From: Desulfuromonadales bacterium
GTDB taxonomy: Bacteria; Desulfobacterota; Desulfuromonadia; Desulfuromonadales; BM103
Direction: 5' to 3'
DNA length: 64,000 nucleotides
NCBI GenBank assembly: GCA_027065695.1
Contig: JAMONP010000018.1
Location: forward strand, 1-64,000
Positions 27,083-35,166 of the stretch are shown here, one piece after another (position 1 is the first letter of the stretch; each line of letters opens with the position of its first letter). A program made the position numbers and the translations under genes. The notes beneath the pieces are model-generated. The model did not search any database, was not told the DNA's origin, and saw only the letters and a list, made by a program, of their open reading frames with translations.

Positions 27083-28109
27083 GGTTTAAGGCTGGACAGG
27101 ACAAGCTACAAGATAACCCCTCCCGCAAACTCCGATAAAAAACTTCCCGCAACCCCGCAGGCTCCAGAACCTGTACGTGCGGCAGATAGGAATAAAGCCA
27201 CGCAAGAATCTCCTTTTCGCCACTGGCCTTGAAACAGAGAGTCAGTGTACCATCATCTTCTTCCACCAGTTCCTGACTCGGGTGCCAGATTCGCTCGCGA
27301 ATCAAGTGACCAATTTCCGCGCCAAAACGCACCTTAATCGTCTGTTGTTGTTCATCGATCAGGCCAAAGGCAGAACCGGTCAGGTCTGCAGCGGAAAAAT
27401 CCTTCGGGATTTCAAAGCGTTTATCAAGAACAGTCACCTGCTCGATACGATCAACCAGAAATAGCCTCAAAGCCTCTCGATTATGAGCATAACCACCCAG
27501 GTAGAGCGCTCCGTCGTAAAAAAGCAAGGTATAGGGATCGAATCGATAAACTTCAGTGGTTCGTCGTGCCGGAGTGTATGAGAGGTCAACACGATACTGG
27601 TAAAGCAATGCCCGGCGCAGTTCCTTCAGCAGTTCCTTCTTCGCCGCATAATCACGTTCCCCCTGAAATTTAGGCGAAGCCGTTTCAGCAATTCGCTCCA
27701 GGTGGGCAACACTACGCGGTGGCAAGCTCGAATGAATCCGTCCGAAAATGGCATCGAGATCGTCCTGAAATGGTGTCCCTTTAAGGAAGCCAAGCTGGCC
27801 GCGACAAAGGTAAAGAGTCATCAATTCTTCAAGTGAGAAAGTAATCGGCGGAGTTTTTTTATACCCGGTGATAAAACTATAAAGGGTGCGACCATCATCT
27901 TGCGGTTCGGATGTCAGAGGATATCCGGCTTCGCGGATTGCATCGAGGTCACGATAAATAGTTCGCCGGGTAACACCGCACTCTTCAGCCAGTTCATCGA
28001 CAGTCGCACCGTATCTTGCTTCAAGGATGCGGATTACATCATGCAGACGCGCGGCCTGGCTGTATTTTTTGGCGGGTTTGCCGGGGCGACGCTTTACTTC
28101 TTTATGCAT
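27075..28109 (-). CDS. YafY-type transcriptional regulator with WYL domain
   Basis: A 344-residue regulator. Residues 20-75 form a DeoR/HTH_11-type helix-turn-helix (ATVDELAEECGVTRRTIYRDLDAI), and residues 165-240 the WYL ligand-sensing domain, here with Y-F substitutions around RFDPYTLLFYDGALYLGGYAH. The C-terminal WCX extension continues to the end. The ATG has AAGGGTAAGG upstream. It is convergent with proX; its target is unknown, as WYL regulators act on very different genes. Confidence 0.88.
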   Translation of the reverse strand: MHKEVKRRPGKPAKKYSQAARLHDVIRILEARYGATVDELAEECGVTRRTIYRDLDAIREAGYPLTSEPQDDGRTLYSFITGYKKTPPITFSLEELMTLYLCRGQLGFLKGTPFQDDLDAIFGRIHSSLPPRSVAHLERIAETASPKFQGERDYAAKKELLKELRRALLYQYRVDLSYTPARRTTEVYRFDPYTLLFYDGALYLGGYAHNREALRLFLVDRIEQVTVLDKRFEIPKDFSAADLTGSAFGLIDEQQQTIKVRFGAEIGHLIRERIWHPSQELVEEDDGTLTLCFKASGEKEILAWLYSYLPHVQVLEPAGLREVFYRSLREGLSCSLSCPALNQK

Positions 28110-28492
28110 TACCTTACCCTTTGCTGAAAACCTAGTGATATTAAGGAGTTTTTTAAACTATAATACCAGACCTTCAGCCTCAGCACACAAAATTGTGCGT
28201 AGCTACAATCGCTCCAGGAAATGATCCCTGACTGTTCTCCTTACTTGTAAGTCACATCTTATCCCAAACCAATAATTTTGTTCAATCAGGAATGAAAAAG
28301 GTTCTCAGATTGAACGACTTGAGTTAATTTGGTGAAGAAGTTAACCATCATCTCATTACAGAGCTTCAAATCTGTCACCCAACTTATTTTCTGATTAAAA
28401 AAATGTTGATGGTCACCGTACTGAAGCAACTACGTTAAATCCAGTCCGAGATAATTATCAGCTTAAGAACGTATAAGAAAGGATAAATCCAC
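28110..28492. other. Intergenic region between divergent genes
   Basis: No gene is seen in this 383-bp gap between the WYL regulator (minus) and the CoA-transferase gene (plus). It is AT-rich and must hold both promoters. TATAAT-like words occur near 28158 for the regulator. AAAGGAT lies 8 bp before the CoA-transferase ATG. No clear palindrome stands out. Confidence 0.5.
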
Positions 28493-29728
28493 ATGGCAGG
28501 ACCACTCAAGCATATTCGCGTATTGGATCTCAGCCGGGTGTTGGCTGGACCCTGGGCCGGGCAGACACTGGCCGACCTCGGAGCAGAGGTCATCAAAGTC
28601 GAACGACCAGGAGTCGGTGACGACACCCGTAGCTGGGGACCACCTTTTTTAAACGATACAAGCAGTCAACCGACCACCGATGCCGCTTATTTCCTTGCCA
28701 CCAATCGCGGTAAAAAATCTGTCAGTATTGATTTCACCCAACCGGCAGGACGGGAATTGGTTTATCAACTGGTAAAACAGAGCGATATCCTGCTGGAAAA
28801 CTTCAAAGTCGGCGGGTTGGCCAAATACGGCCTAGATTACGAAACGCTCAAACAAATCAATCCGCAGTTGATCTACTGTTCAATCACTGGTTTCGGTCAG
28901 ACCGGCCCCTATCGGCAACGAGCAGGCTACGATTTCTTGATCCAGGGAATGGGTGGTTTGATGAGTGTCACGGGTGAACCGGACGGCGAACCTGGAGGCG
29001 GACCAATGAAAGTCGGCGTAGCAATCGTTGACATCTTCACCGGTATGTATGCCAGCACTGCTGTTCTGGCTGCCCTAACACACCGAGAGCAGACTGGTGA
29101 GGGACAACATATAGACCTGGCCTTGCTTGATGTACAAGTAGCGACACTGGCAAATCAGGCGATGAATTATCTTATTGAAGGCAGCGAACCGCAACGGATG
29201 GGCAATGCCCACCCCAACATCGTACCTTATCAGGCGCTGGCGACTGCTGACGGTCATATTATTCTGACGATCGGCAACGACAGTCAGTTCAGCAAATTCT
29301 GCGTTTTGGTGGGCCAACCTGAACTAGCTGAAGATTCACGGTTTGCCAGCAACGCTGCCCGAGTCGAGAACCGAAAGGTGTTGATCCCGATACTCGAACA
29401 GGCTCTGCAACAAAGAAGCAGCTCGGACTGGATTGCCCTGTTTAAGGAGACAGGCGTCCCCTGTGGTCCGATCAACACACTGGCTGAAGTTTTTGCCGAT
29501 CCCCAAGTAAAGTCCCGGCAGATGCGTATTGAGATGGAGCATAAGCGTGGTGGAAAGATTGCCCTGGTCGGTAGCCCAATGAAATTCTCGCAAAGTCCAG
29601 TAGAGTACAAACAGGCACCACCATTACTGGGAGAACACAATACGGAAATTCTCGGTGAACTGCTCGGCTTGTCAAAGCGGGAGCGTCAGAAACTGGCAGA
29701 AGAGGGGATTATCGATGTGGCCCCCTGA
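28493..29728 (+). CDS. CaiB/BaiF family CoA-transferase
   Basis: Family III CoA-transferase, 411 residues. The N-terminus GPLKHIRVLDLSRVLAGPWAGQ and the AEVIKVERP motif near residue 33 are diagnostic, and the aspartate in GVAIVDIFTGMYAS near residue 170 is the expected acyl-anhydride-forming residue. Members move CoA between organic acids (formate/oxalate, carnitine, bile acids, itaconate/mesaconate); substrate cannot be read from the sequence. It stands alone, with no acyl-CoA enzyme gene next to it. Confidence 0.9.
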   Translation: MAGPLKHIRVLDLSRVLAGPWAGQTLADLGAEVIKVERPGVGDDTRSWGPPFLNDTSSQPTTDAAYFLATNRGKKSVSIDFTQPAGRELVYQLVKQSDILLENFKVGGLAKYGLDYETLKQINPQLIYCSITGFGQTGPYRQRAGYDFLIQGMGGLMSVTGEPDGEPGGGPMKVGVAIVDIFTGMYASTAVLAALTHREQTGEGQHIDLALLDVQVATLANQAMNYLIEGSEPQRMGNAHPNIVPYQALATADGHIILTIGNDSQFSKFCVLVGQPELAEDSRFASNAARVENRKVLIPILEQALQQRSSSDWIALFKETGVPCGPINTLAEVFADPQVKSRQMRIEMEHKRGGKIALVGSPMKFSQSPVEYKQAPPLLGEHNTEILGELLGLSKRERQKLAEEGIIDVAP

Positions 29729-29874
29729 ACTGATCTTCCCTAAGGAATCACCCCAAACCACTCAGCTCAGGAAGGCTTATAACTAATGACATCATCACAT
29801 TTTACAACAAAGAACAAACTCCTCAAAAGTAGATACGGTTTTATTGCCATAATTTTCACTTCAAAGACCCCCTG

Positions 29875-30441
29875 TTACAAGCCCCCCTCTCTGATCCTGA
29901 CGGGCCCTTGCATCTCCGGTCGCTTACCAATTTTATCGTGGTAATACTCCTCCAGAATAGTAAAGTCCGCCTCAATATCGCCACTCGGCTCAAACATACG
30001 GTCAATACCAATCCGTTTGCGTGGATAGTCGATATACGCCAGAGCGATTGGTACTCTGGCTACCAAGGCAATACGGTAAAAACCTTCCTTCCATTGCTTT
30101 GTCAGGCTACGCGTTCCCTCTGGAGAGATCGCCATCACAAATTGGTCGCGGCGCGCAAAAAGTTTGATCACTTTTTTAAGGAAGCCAGTACTTCCAAGTC
30201 GATCAACCGGAATACCACCAATCGCCCGCATGATTGGCCCGAGCGGCCCTTTAAACAGGGTATGCTTGCCAACCCAGTTAAAACGTAAGCCACACGCCAA
30301 CATACCCAGCAGACCAAGAGGAAAATCCCAATTACTGGTATGCGGAGCACAGGTCAGGACATACTTGTCCCGAGCTGGTAGAGAGAAAGATACCTGCCAG
30401 CCGATCAGCTTGAGTATAGTTATTGAGATAGCTTTGATCAT
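29875..30441 (-). CDS. PlsC-like acyltransferase
   Basis: Small glycerophospholipid-type acyltransferase, 188 residues. The catalytic HX4D motif is HTSNWD near residue 33, and the acyl-acceptor motif is PEGTRS near residue 108. The protein lacks the N-terminal membrane segments of full PlsC and resembles short family members such as those annotated as 1-acyl-glycerol-3-phosphate acyltransferase-like. AGGA lies 11 bp before the ATG. It starts just after a decayed regulator remnant on the same strand. Confidence 0.82.
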   Translation of the reverse strand: MIKAISITILKLIGWQVSFSLPARDKYVLTCAPHTSNWDFPLGLLGMLACGLRFNWVGKHTLFKGPLGPIMRAIGGIPVDRLGSTGFLKKVIKLFARRDQFVMAISPEGTRSLTKQWKEGFYRIALVARVPIALAYIDYPRKRIGIDRMFEPSGDIEADFTILEEYYHDKIGKRPEMQGPVRIREGGL

Positions 30442-30489
30442 TGGGTGGATATCCTATCTGACAAACGAGGAAATGGCCACCCGCTTCCA

Positions 30490-30670
30490 GGTGACCATTC
30501 ATAATCAACGGCACCTTGGGTTGAGTCATCCCTAAAACTTCCGCTGCTTCTTTTTGAGTCATATAGCTTTTAGTAATGATCTGCACGATAAGCTGAGCAA
30601 TACGAGCTTTCGCAAGCGTTTCTTCAGGCATATTGATATCTAAATCAGCAAACACCTTGCCGCCGGATTC
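30490..30670 (-). pseudogene. Remnant of an XRE-type helix-turn-helix antitoxin-like gene
   Basis: The minus-strand frame reads ESGGKVFADLDINMPEE, then a helix-turn-helix (MTQKEAAEVLGMTQPKV) and IMNGHLE, which matches the short XRE proteins that accompany RelE-type toxins. It lacks a start (a stop codon lies directly before the first codon shown) and the expected SIDRLM-type ending is replaced by unrelated sequence running into the acyltransferase gene. Both ends are therefore lost. No toxin partner is left next to it. Confidence 0.65.
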
Positions 30671-30689
30671 TTAAAATTTAATACGAAAT

Positions 30690-31544
30690 TTATTTGCTCC
30701 CCGCACCCAGAATCCCACGCAACGCATTCGGCAGATCAGCCGGCAGCAGCACGGTTTTCGCGTTGGGCGAAGTAGCCATTGCCTGAATTGAATTAATGTA
30801 TTTCTCACCAAGCAGATACATGGCTGGCAATTCCTTGTCAGTAATCGCCTCGGTCACCTTGGTAATTGCCAACTGAGTCGCCTCGGCGAGTACTACTTGC
30901 GCCTTGGCATCACGCTTGGACGCCTCGAGGCGGCCCTCGGCCTCGAGAATGGCGGCTTCCTTCTCACCACCGGCCCGGGTAACCGTTGCTCGCCGTTCAC
31001 GCTCAGCAGCAGCCTGTTCTTCCATCGCCTTCTGCAAAGTCGGTGAGGGCTTGATATCCTGAATCTCAACGGTTTTCAGAGTAATCCCCCAATCGCTGAT
31101 ATCATCGGAGATTGCAGCTTTCAGATTGGCTTTGATCGCATCACGAGAACTCAAAGCGGCGTCCAATGACATCTCACCGATAATTGCACGTAGTGAGGTT
31201 TGTACCAGATTTTGGATTGCCAGATGATATGACTCAATTCCATAAACAGCCTTTTCCGGGCTGATCACGTTAATAAAGGCGACGGCGTTGGCCAGTATGA
31301 CCGCATTGTCCTTGGTGATGACTTCCTGTGAGTTTATATCGAGCACCTGATCCTTGGTTGTAACCTTGTAGGAGACGATATCTACATAGGGGATGATGAT
31401 ATTCAAGCCAGGACTGAGAGTTTTAGTGTATTTCCCGAACCTCTGCACGACCCACTTGCTGCCCTGTGGCACCAGGCGTACGCCCATGCTAATGGTGGTG
31501 ATAACCAGAATTGCGAAAATAACGACAACGATCAGAGCGCCCAT
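30690..31544 (-). CDS. SPFH/band 7 membrane protein
   Basis: Stomatin/prohibitin-family protein, 284 residues, with an N-terminal membrane anchor (LIVVVIFAILVITTISMGV), the SPFH domain (about residues 25-190) and a charged coiled-coil tail (AAAERERRATVTRAGGEKEAA). It resembles E. coli QmcA. The start is the ATG at 31544 with AGGAG 8 bp upstream; a TTG two codons earlier is less likely. It follows an NfeD-like gene, the usual genetic partner, suggesting a membrane-microdomain or quality-control complex. Confidence 0.9.
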   Translation of the reverse strand: MGALIVVVIFAILVITTISMGVRLVPQGSKWVVQRFGKYTKTLSPGLNIIIPYVDIVSYKVTTKDQVLDINSQEVITKDNAVILANAVAFINVISPEKAVYGIESYHLAIQNLVQTSLRAIIGEMSLDAALSSRDAIKANLKAAISDDISDWGITLKTVEIQDIKPSPTLQKAMEEQAAAERERRATVTRAGGEKEAAILEAEGRLEASKRDAKAQVVLAEATQLAITKVTEAITDKELPAMYLLGEKYINSIQAMATSPNAKTVLLPADLPNALRGILGAGSK

Positions 31545-31587
31545 GTTCAATTCTCCTTTTTACTTTGGCTAGCAGCCCGTCGGGCTA

Positions 31588-32049
31588 TCATTTAGAAACT
31601 TTCTTGACCACCATTGTGTTACCGGAAACATCCTGGACCATGACTCTTTCTCCAACGACAACCTCATCAACACTGATGAACGGCCAGGTATCTGAACCGA
31701 GCATCGGCACCGCAAAACGTATTTCACCACGGCGAGCACCTTCGGGTATGCGGGTCACCATGGCCGTTTCACCCAACACGGCTTCCATGGAGACCCCGGC
31801 CTTGGTCCGGTCTATCATACGCGGCTTAAGAACTTTGAACCAAAAGATTACAAATACAACCGAAGCGACAATCCAGATCAGAACCTGCACAGTCAGACTG
31901 ATTCCAGGCACGAGCAACAGCAAAATGCCAACAACCAGAGCCCCCAAACCGAACCAGAAAATTGTGAATGAAGGCACCGCCAGCTCCAGTAGGATCAAGA
32001 TCATGCCGAAGACCAGCCAGTACCAGTAGAGCATTTGAAAATCTTTCAT
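31588..32049 (-). CDS. NfeD-like membrane protein
   Basis: A short NfeD (153 residues, the form without a ClpP-like protease domain). The first 75 residues hold three to four membrane segments (LYWYWLVFGMILILLELAV and following); the C-terminal half is a small OB-fold (TAMVTRIPEGARRGEIRF to VVKKVSK). AGGAG lies 5 bp before the ATG. Co-encoded with the SPFH gene 43 bp downstream; a short AGCCCG-T-CGGGCT hairpin lies in that gap. Confidence 0.87.
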   Translation of the reverse strand: MKDFQMLYWYWLVFGMILILLELAVPSFTIFWFGLGALVVGILLLLVPGISLTVQVLIWIVASVVFVIFWFKVLKPRMIDRTKAGVSMEAVLGETAMVTRIPEGARRGEIRFAVPMLGSDTWPFISVDEVVVGERVMVQDVSGNTMVVKKVSK

Positions 32050-32129
32050 AAAAGCTCCTACTGTTAAGATGACAGAATCGAGTGTTTCAATATCGAACTC
32101 AGCTTCAGCTTTAAGGGAGCGACTGACTG

Positions 32130-32432
32130 CTAAGCGGCTTGATAGGCGTTAACTTCTTTTTCAAGTTTGTCTGCCAAATTATCTTCTGCAACTTCCAAGT
32201 CGTAACGACTTTGTAGATTCATCCAGAACTGCGGAGTCATATTGAAGAATTTTCCCAAGCGGAGAGCGGTATCAGCGGTAATTGATCTTTTACAATGGAC
32301 TATTTCGTTTATTCTCCGAGCTGGCACACTCGTGTCCTTTGCCACGCGGTACTGACTGATGCCCATCGGCTGCAAAAACTCTTCAAGGAGGATTATGCCT
32401 GGATGTATTGGTGCCATCTCTTTATTCTTCAT
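32130..32432 (-). CDS. higA: HigA-type antitoxin
   Basis: A 100-residue XRE-family protein. IHPGIILLEEFLQPMGISQYRVAKDTSVPARRINEIV is the characteristic HigA/VapI start, and SITADTALRLGKFFNMTPQFWMNLQSRYDL completes the family pattern. It follows the toxin gene by 38 bp, the toxin-first order typical of higBA. AGGAG lies 9 bp before the ATG. Expected to bind both the toxin and the operon promoter. Confidence 0.92.
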   Translation of the reverse strand: MKNKEMAPIHPGIILLEEFLQPMGISQYRVAKDTSVPARRINEIVHCKRSITADTALRLGKFFNMTPQFWMNLQSRYDLEVAEDNLADKLEKEVNAYQAA

Positions 32433-32470
32433 AACGTTTCGCTCCTGCCTTTAATAAAAAACCGTATGAG

Positions 32471-32752
32471 CTAATGGTAGTCGACAATTTCAACTTGGTA
32501 CGCATCACCAGCCTTCCAAACAAAGCAAATGCGCCATTGGTCATTAATACGAATACTATGTTGCCCTTTTCTATCTTCCCTCAGCTCTTCCAGCTTGTTC
32601 CCTGAAGGAACACGTAAATCGGTCAATTCAAAGGCAGCATCAAGCAACACAAGTTTTTGTCTGGCTTTCACCTGAATGTCTTGTGGCAGTTTTTTAGAGA
32701 AGATCCTCTCAAAAACTTTTTGCGTCTCTTTGCAATTGAATGATTTAAGCAT
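32471..32752 (-). CDS. higB: HigB-type toxin (RelE superfamily)
   Basis: A 93-residue mRNA interferase-like toxin. The C-terminal pattern GQHSIRINDQWRICFVWKAGDAYQVEIVDYH is the HigB/RelE core with the conserved arginine and final YH. It is the first gene of the pair and appears intact. There is no Shine-Dalgarno site before the ATG, so translation may be weak or leaderless. Confidence 0.9.
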   Translation of the reverse strand: MLKSFNCKETQKVFERIFSKKLPQDIQVKARQKLVLLDAAFELTDLRVPSGNKLEELREDRKGQHSIRINDQWRICFVWKAGDAYQVEIVDYH

Positions 32753-32762
32753 AGGAAAACAG

Positions 32763-32777
32763 TAACAGCATACGTTA
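32763..32777. promoter_or_regulatory. Candidate higBA operator
   Basis: TAAC-N7-GTTA lies about 11-25 bp upstream of the higB start codon, where autoregulating antitoxins usually bind. The identification rests on position and dyad symmetry only. Confidence 0.3.
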
Positions 32778-33079
32778 TTAATGTAAAGCGTTACGGTTTA
32801 AGGTTTTGTGAATATTTTATCCAGAACAGGCATGAACAAGGTCACGGAATAAACTTCTCTTTAACTTTATCACAGATATATGCGCCAATCGGTATCGCCG
32901 AAGTCAGCATTCGGACCGACAGTAACTGTACCATCAATCATAAGGAATCTGACTCTGTTCACAGAACGCGATGGTCGCGGCAACTCCCAAAAAGGGCAGA
33001 ATTCACAGATTCTTCTCGCACCACATGCCACAACTCGGTTCACATTATAACTATGCTGCCGAGTATGATCCAACGTTCC

Positions 33080-33345
33080 AGTGTCCTTCTGATACTCGCT
33101 ATACCACATACTCTTCAAGGTACGGTTTACGTCCGGCTGATTCAGTTTTTTGTAAAGATCGAGTTTAGTATGAACAAATTCGAGGAGAATATCGTCGAGC
33201 ACTTCATCGAACTTCATCTTGCGGATCGATGCCGGATTATCGGCACTAAAGACGCTACGCAAGTCATCATGCTGATAACCTTATCTTTCAGAGACTGCAA
33301 AGTGAGCCCAGCGAACAGGGGGGTCAGTCTTTCATCTCTACTACC
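33080..33345 (-). pseudogene. Decayed C-terminal fragment of an unrecognised larger protein
   Basis: Two overlapping minus-strand frames read as one protein if a single base was lost near 33273: first LTPLFAGLTLQSLKDKVISM, then DDLRSVFSADNPASIRKMKF and DEVLDDILLEFVHTKLDLYK, ending at about MWYSEYQK. The charged helical pattern looks like the end of a big restriction- or helicase-type protein, but I do not recognise it with confidence. No start, no upstream body and no sensible downstream frame are present, so it is a fragment. Confidence 0.45.
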
Positions 33346-33352
33346 AGACCAT

Positions 33353-34138
33353 TCAAAACCCCTTAACCATACCCCCATCAACCATAATGGCGGTACCTGA
33401 AACATAAGAACTGGCTGGTGAGGCCAGGAAGGTCACCATCCGCGCAAACTCTTCCGGCTCACCGTAACGACCAAGCGGAATGAGCTTCTGTGCTTCGGTT
33501 TCAACCTGTTCCACTGACACGCCACGCTTGTCTGCCTTGAGTTGATCAAGATAAAGGGTGCGATCGGTGGATATGCGTCCCGGAGCCACGGTGTTGACCA
33601 GAATATTGTATTGCGCCAGCTCGTTAGCAAGGCTTTTACCGAGACCGAGCAACCCCATACGAAACACGTTGGAGAGGATCAGACCGGGAATCGGCTGCTT
33701 GATCGACGATGATGTGACATTGATGATACGTCCGCCCTTTTGCTTGAGATCAGGTAGGGCCGCATCTATCATGCGCACGCAACTGAGCAGATTGAGTTCA
33801 AAAGCCTGCTGCCAAACAGCATCATCAATATCTTCAAAATTACCACCCGGAGGGCCACCAGCGTTGTTAATCAAAATGTCGATGGCTCCGAGCTTCTCGT
33901 GGGTGGCAGCCACCAGAGCGGTGATGTCCGCGGCCTTGGTGATATCACAAGGGTGGCAGGCCACCTTCCCTGTTGCTTTGGCCTGCAACTCCTGGCGTGC
34001 TGACTCCAGTCGAGCGACATCGCGACTGGTCAGCATGACATGGCAGCCCTCTTGAGAGAGTTGAGCGGCAATTGCCTTACCCAGGCCTTTGCTTGAGGCT
34101 ACGACCAGAGCGACCTTATCCTGTAATTGCAAGTCCAT
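33353..34138 (-). CDS. Short-chain dehydrogenase/reductase family protein, atypical active site
   Basis: A 261-residue Rossmann-fold SDR. The cofactor loop is VVASSKGLGKAIA in place of TGxxxGxG; NNAGGPPGG near residue 85 and the C-terminal YVSGTAIMVDGGMVKGF are typical. The usual YxxxK is not present: after the conserved serine (INVTSSS) the sequence reads LILSNVFRMGLLG, so tyrosine and lysine are replaced. This variant is known from a subset of SDR proteins whose reaction is unclear. It ends the TRAP transporter operon, 60 bp after the DapA-like gene; AGGAG precedes the ATG. Confidence 0.87.
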   Translation of the reverse strand: MDLQLQDKVALVVASSKGLGKAIAAQLSQEGCHVMLTSRDVARLESARQELQAKATGKVACHPCDITKAADITALVAATHEKLGAIDILINNAGGPPGGNFEDIDDAVWQQAFELNLLSCVRMIDAALPDLKQKGGRIINVTSSSIKQPIPGLILSNVFRMGLLGLGKSLANELAQYNILVNTVAPGRISTDRTLYLDQLKADKRGVSVEQVETEAQKLIPLGRYGEPEEFARMVTFLASPASSYVSGTAIMVDGGMVKGF

Positions 34139-34198
34139 CTTTATTCTCCTGGCTTCTGAGTGGATTGAATCTGACCAACTGTAAGTGTCTGGCCTTTG

Positions 34199-35143
34199 TT
34201 AAGCGACGAATACAGATAGATCCAGGCGCTTAGTCAGATCGCTACTCGGCAGCAGTTCTGCCAACAATTCCGTAAGTTGCGCAGCGGCCGTTGGGTTGAG
34301 CGGAACGCCTGGGTGACGAACGGTATTGTCGGCAATCAGACCACGCAGGCGGAAGAGTTCCTTGCGGACGGCGATGCCTGGTTGCTGTTCAAAGGCGATA
34401 AGCGGCAAGAAGTATTTATAAATGGCTGCTGCGGTTTCCGGACGTTGCTCGCGCACAGCCTGGACCATGGCCATCAGCACTTCGGGAAAGGCAAAACCGG
34501 TCATAAAGCCGCTGCTACCACTACGCAGGTCAAACAAACCATAGAGAGCACCTAGGCCTGTGAGGATAGGAACACTACGCTCGGTCATACCTTGCAGTAG
34601 TGCCTGCACACGAACCGGGGTTGGCAAGCCCTCCTCCTTGAAGCAAGCGACCTGTGGAAGTTCCCGAACCAGCCGCAGCAACAGGGGAATCGACATGTGC
34701 ACCTGGGTGGAACCAGGATGATCCTGAACGACCATCGGGATTGAGAGCCCATCGGCAACCTGCCGGAAGTAGTCAAATATCCTTTCTTCACTAGGTACCG
34801 GTTCCTGCGAGGGGGTGACCATAACGGCCGAGGCACCAAGGTCCGCGGCCATCTGACAGAGACCACGGGTCGCTAAGGTCCCCTTGTGGCTGGTGCCGAC
34901 CACGATCGGAATGCGTTTCTCAGCGGCATTCACAGCCACACGAATCAGCTGTTCGCGCTCAGCATCGAGCATACGGTTGGACTCGCCAAGCACACCGAGC
35001 ACGGTCACTCCGTCAACACCGATATCTGCCATGAAACGAATCATGCGATCAAAAGATTCGAAATCTGGTTGCTCCTGAGCATCGAAAGGTGTCACCAGAA
35101 TGGGATAGACTCCCCGGAAAGTCGGGGTTGGGATTGAGGTCAT
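34199..35143 (-). CDS. Dihydrodipicolinate synthase family (class I aldolase-like) protein
   Basis: A 314-residue TIM-barrel protein of the DapA/NanA family. It has GVYPILVTPFD at the start and the Schiff-base lysine in VACFKEEGLP near residue 170. The GTTGE motif is altered to GVLGES, and the active-site tyrosine of the usual YYNKP segment is missing (MVTPSQEPVPSEE). True lysine-pathway DapA activity is therefore unlikely; an aldolase, lyase or hydratase acting on the imported compound is more plausible. It lies 23 bp after the TRAP permease gene with AAGGAG upstream. Confidence 0.85.
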   Translation of the reverse strand: MTSIPTPTFRGVYPILVTPFDAQEQPDFESFDRMIRFMADIGVDGVTVLGVLGESNRMLDAEREQLIRVAVNAAEKRIPIVVGTSHKGTLATRGLCQMAADLGASAVMVTPSQEPVPSEERIFDYFRQVADGLSIPMVVQDHPGSTQVHMSIPLLLRLVRELPQVACFKEEGLPTPVRVQALLQGMTERSVPILTGLGALYGLFDLRSGSSGFMTGFAFPEVLMAMVQAVREQRPETAAAIYKYFLPLIAFEQQPGIAVRKELFRLRGLIADNTVRHPGVPLNPTAAAQLTELLAELLPSSDLTKRLDLSVFVA

Positions 35144-35166
35144 ATTTTCTCCTTACTATAGATTCT

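Noticed and set aside
34199-35143. Lysine-pathway dapA
   Set aside because: The active-site tyrosine region and the GTTGE motif are not conserved, and the gene sits in a transporter operon.
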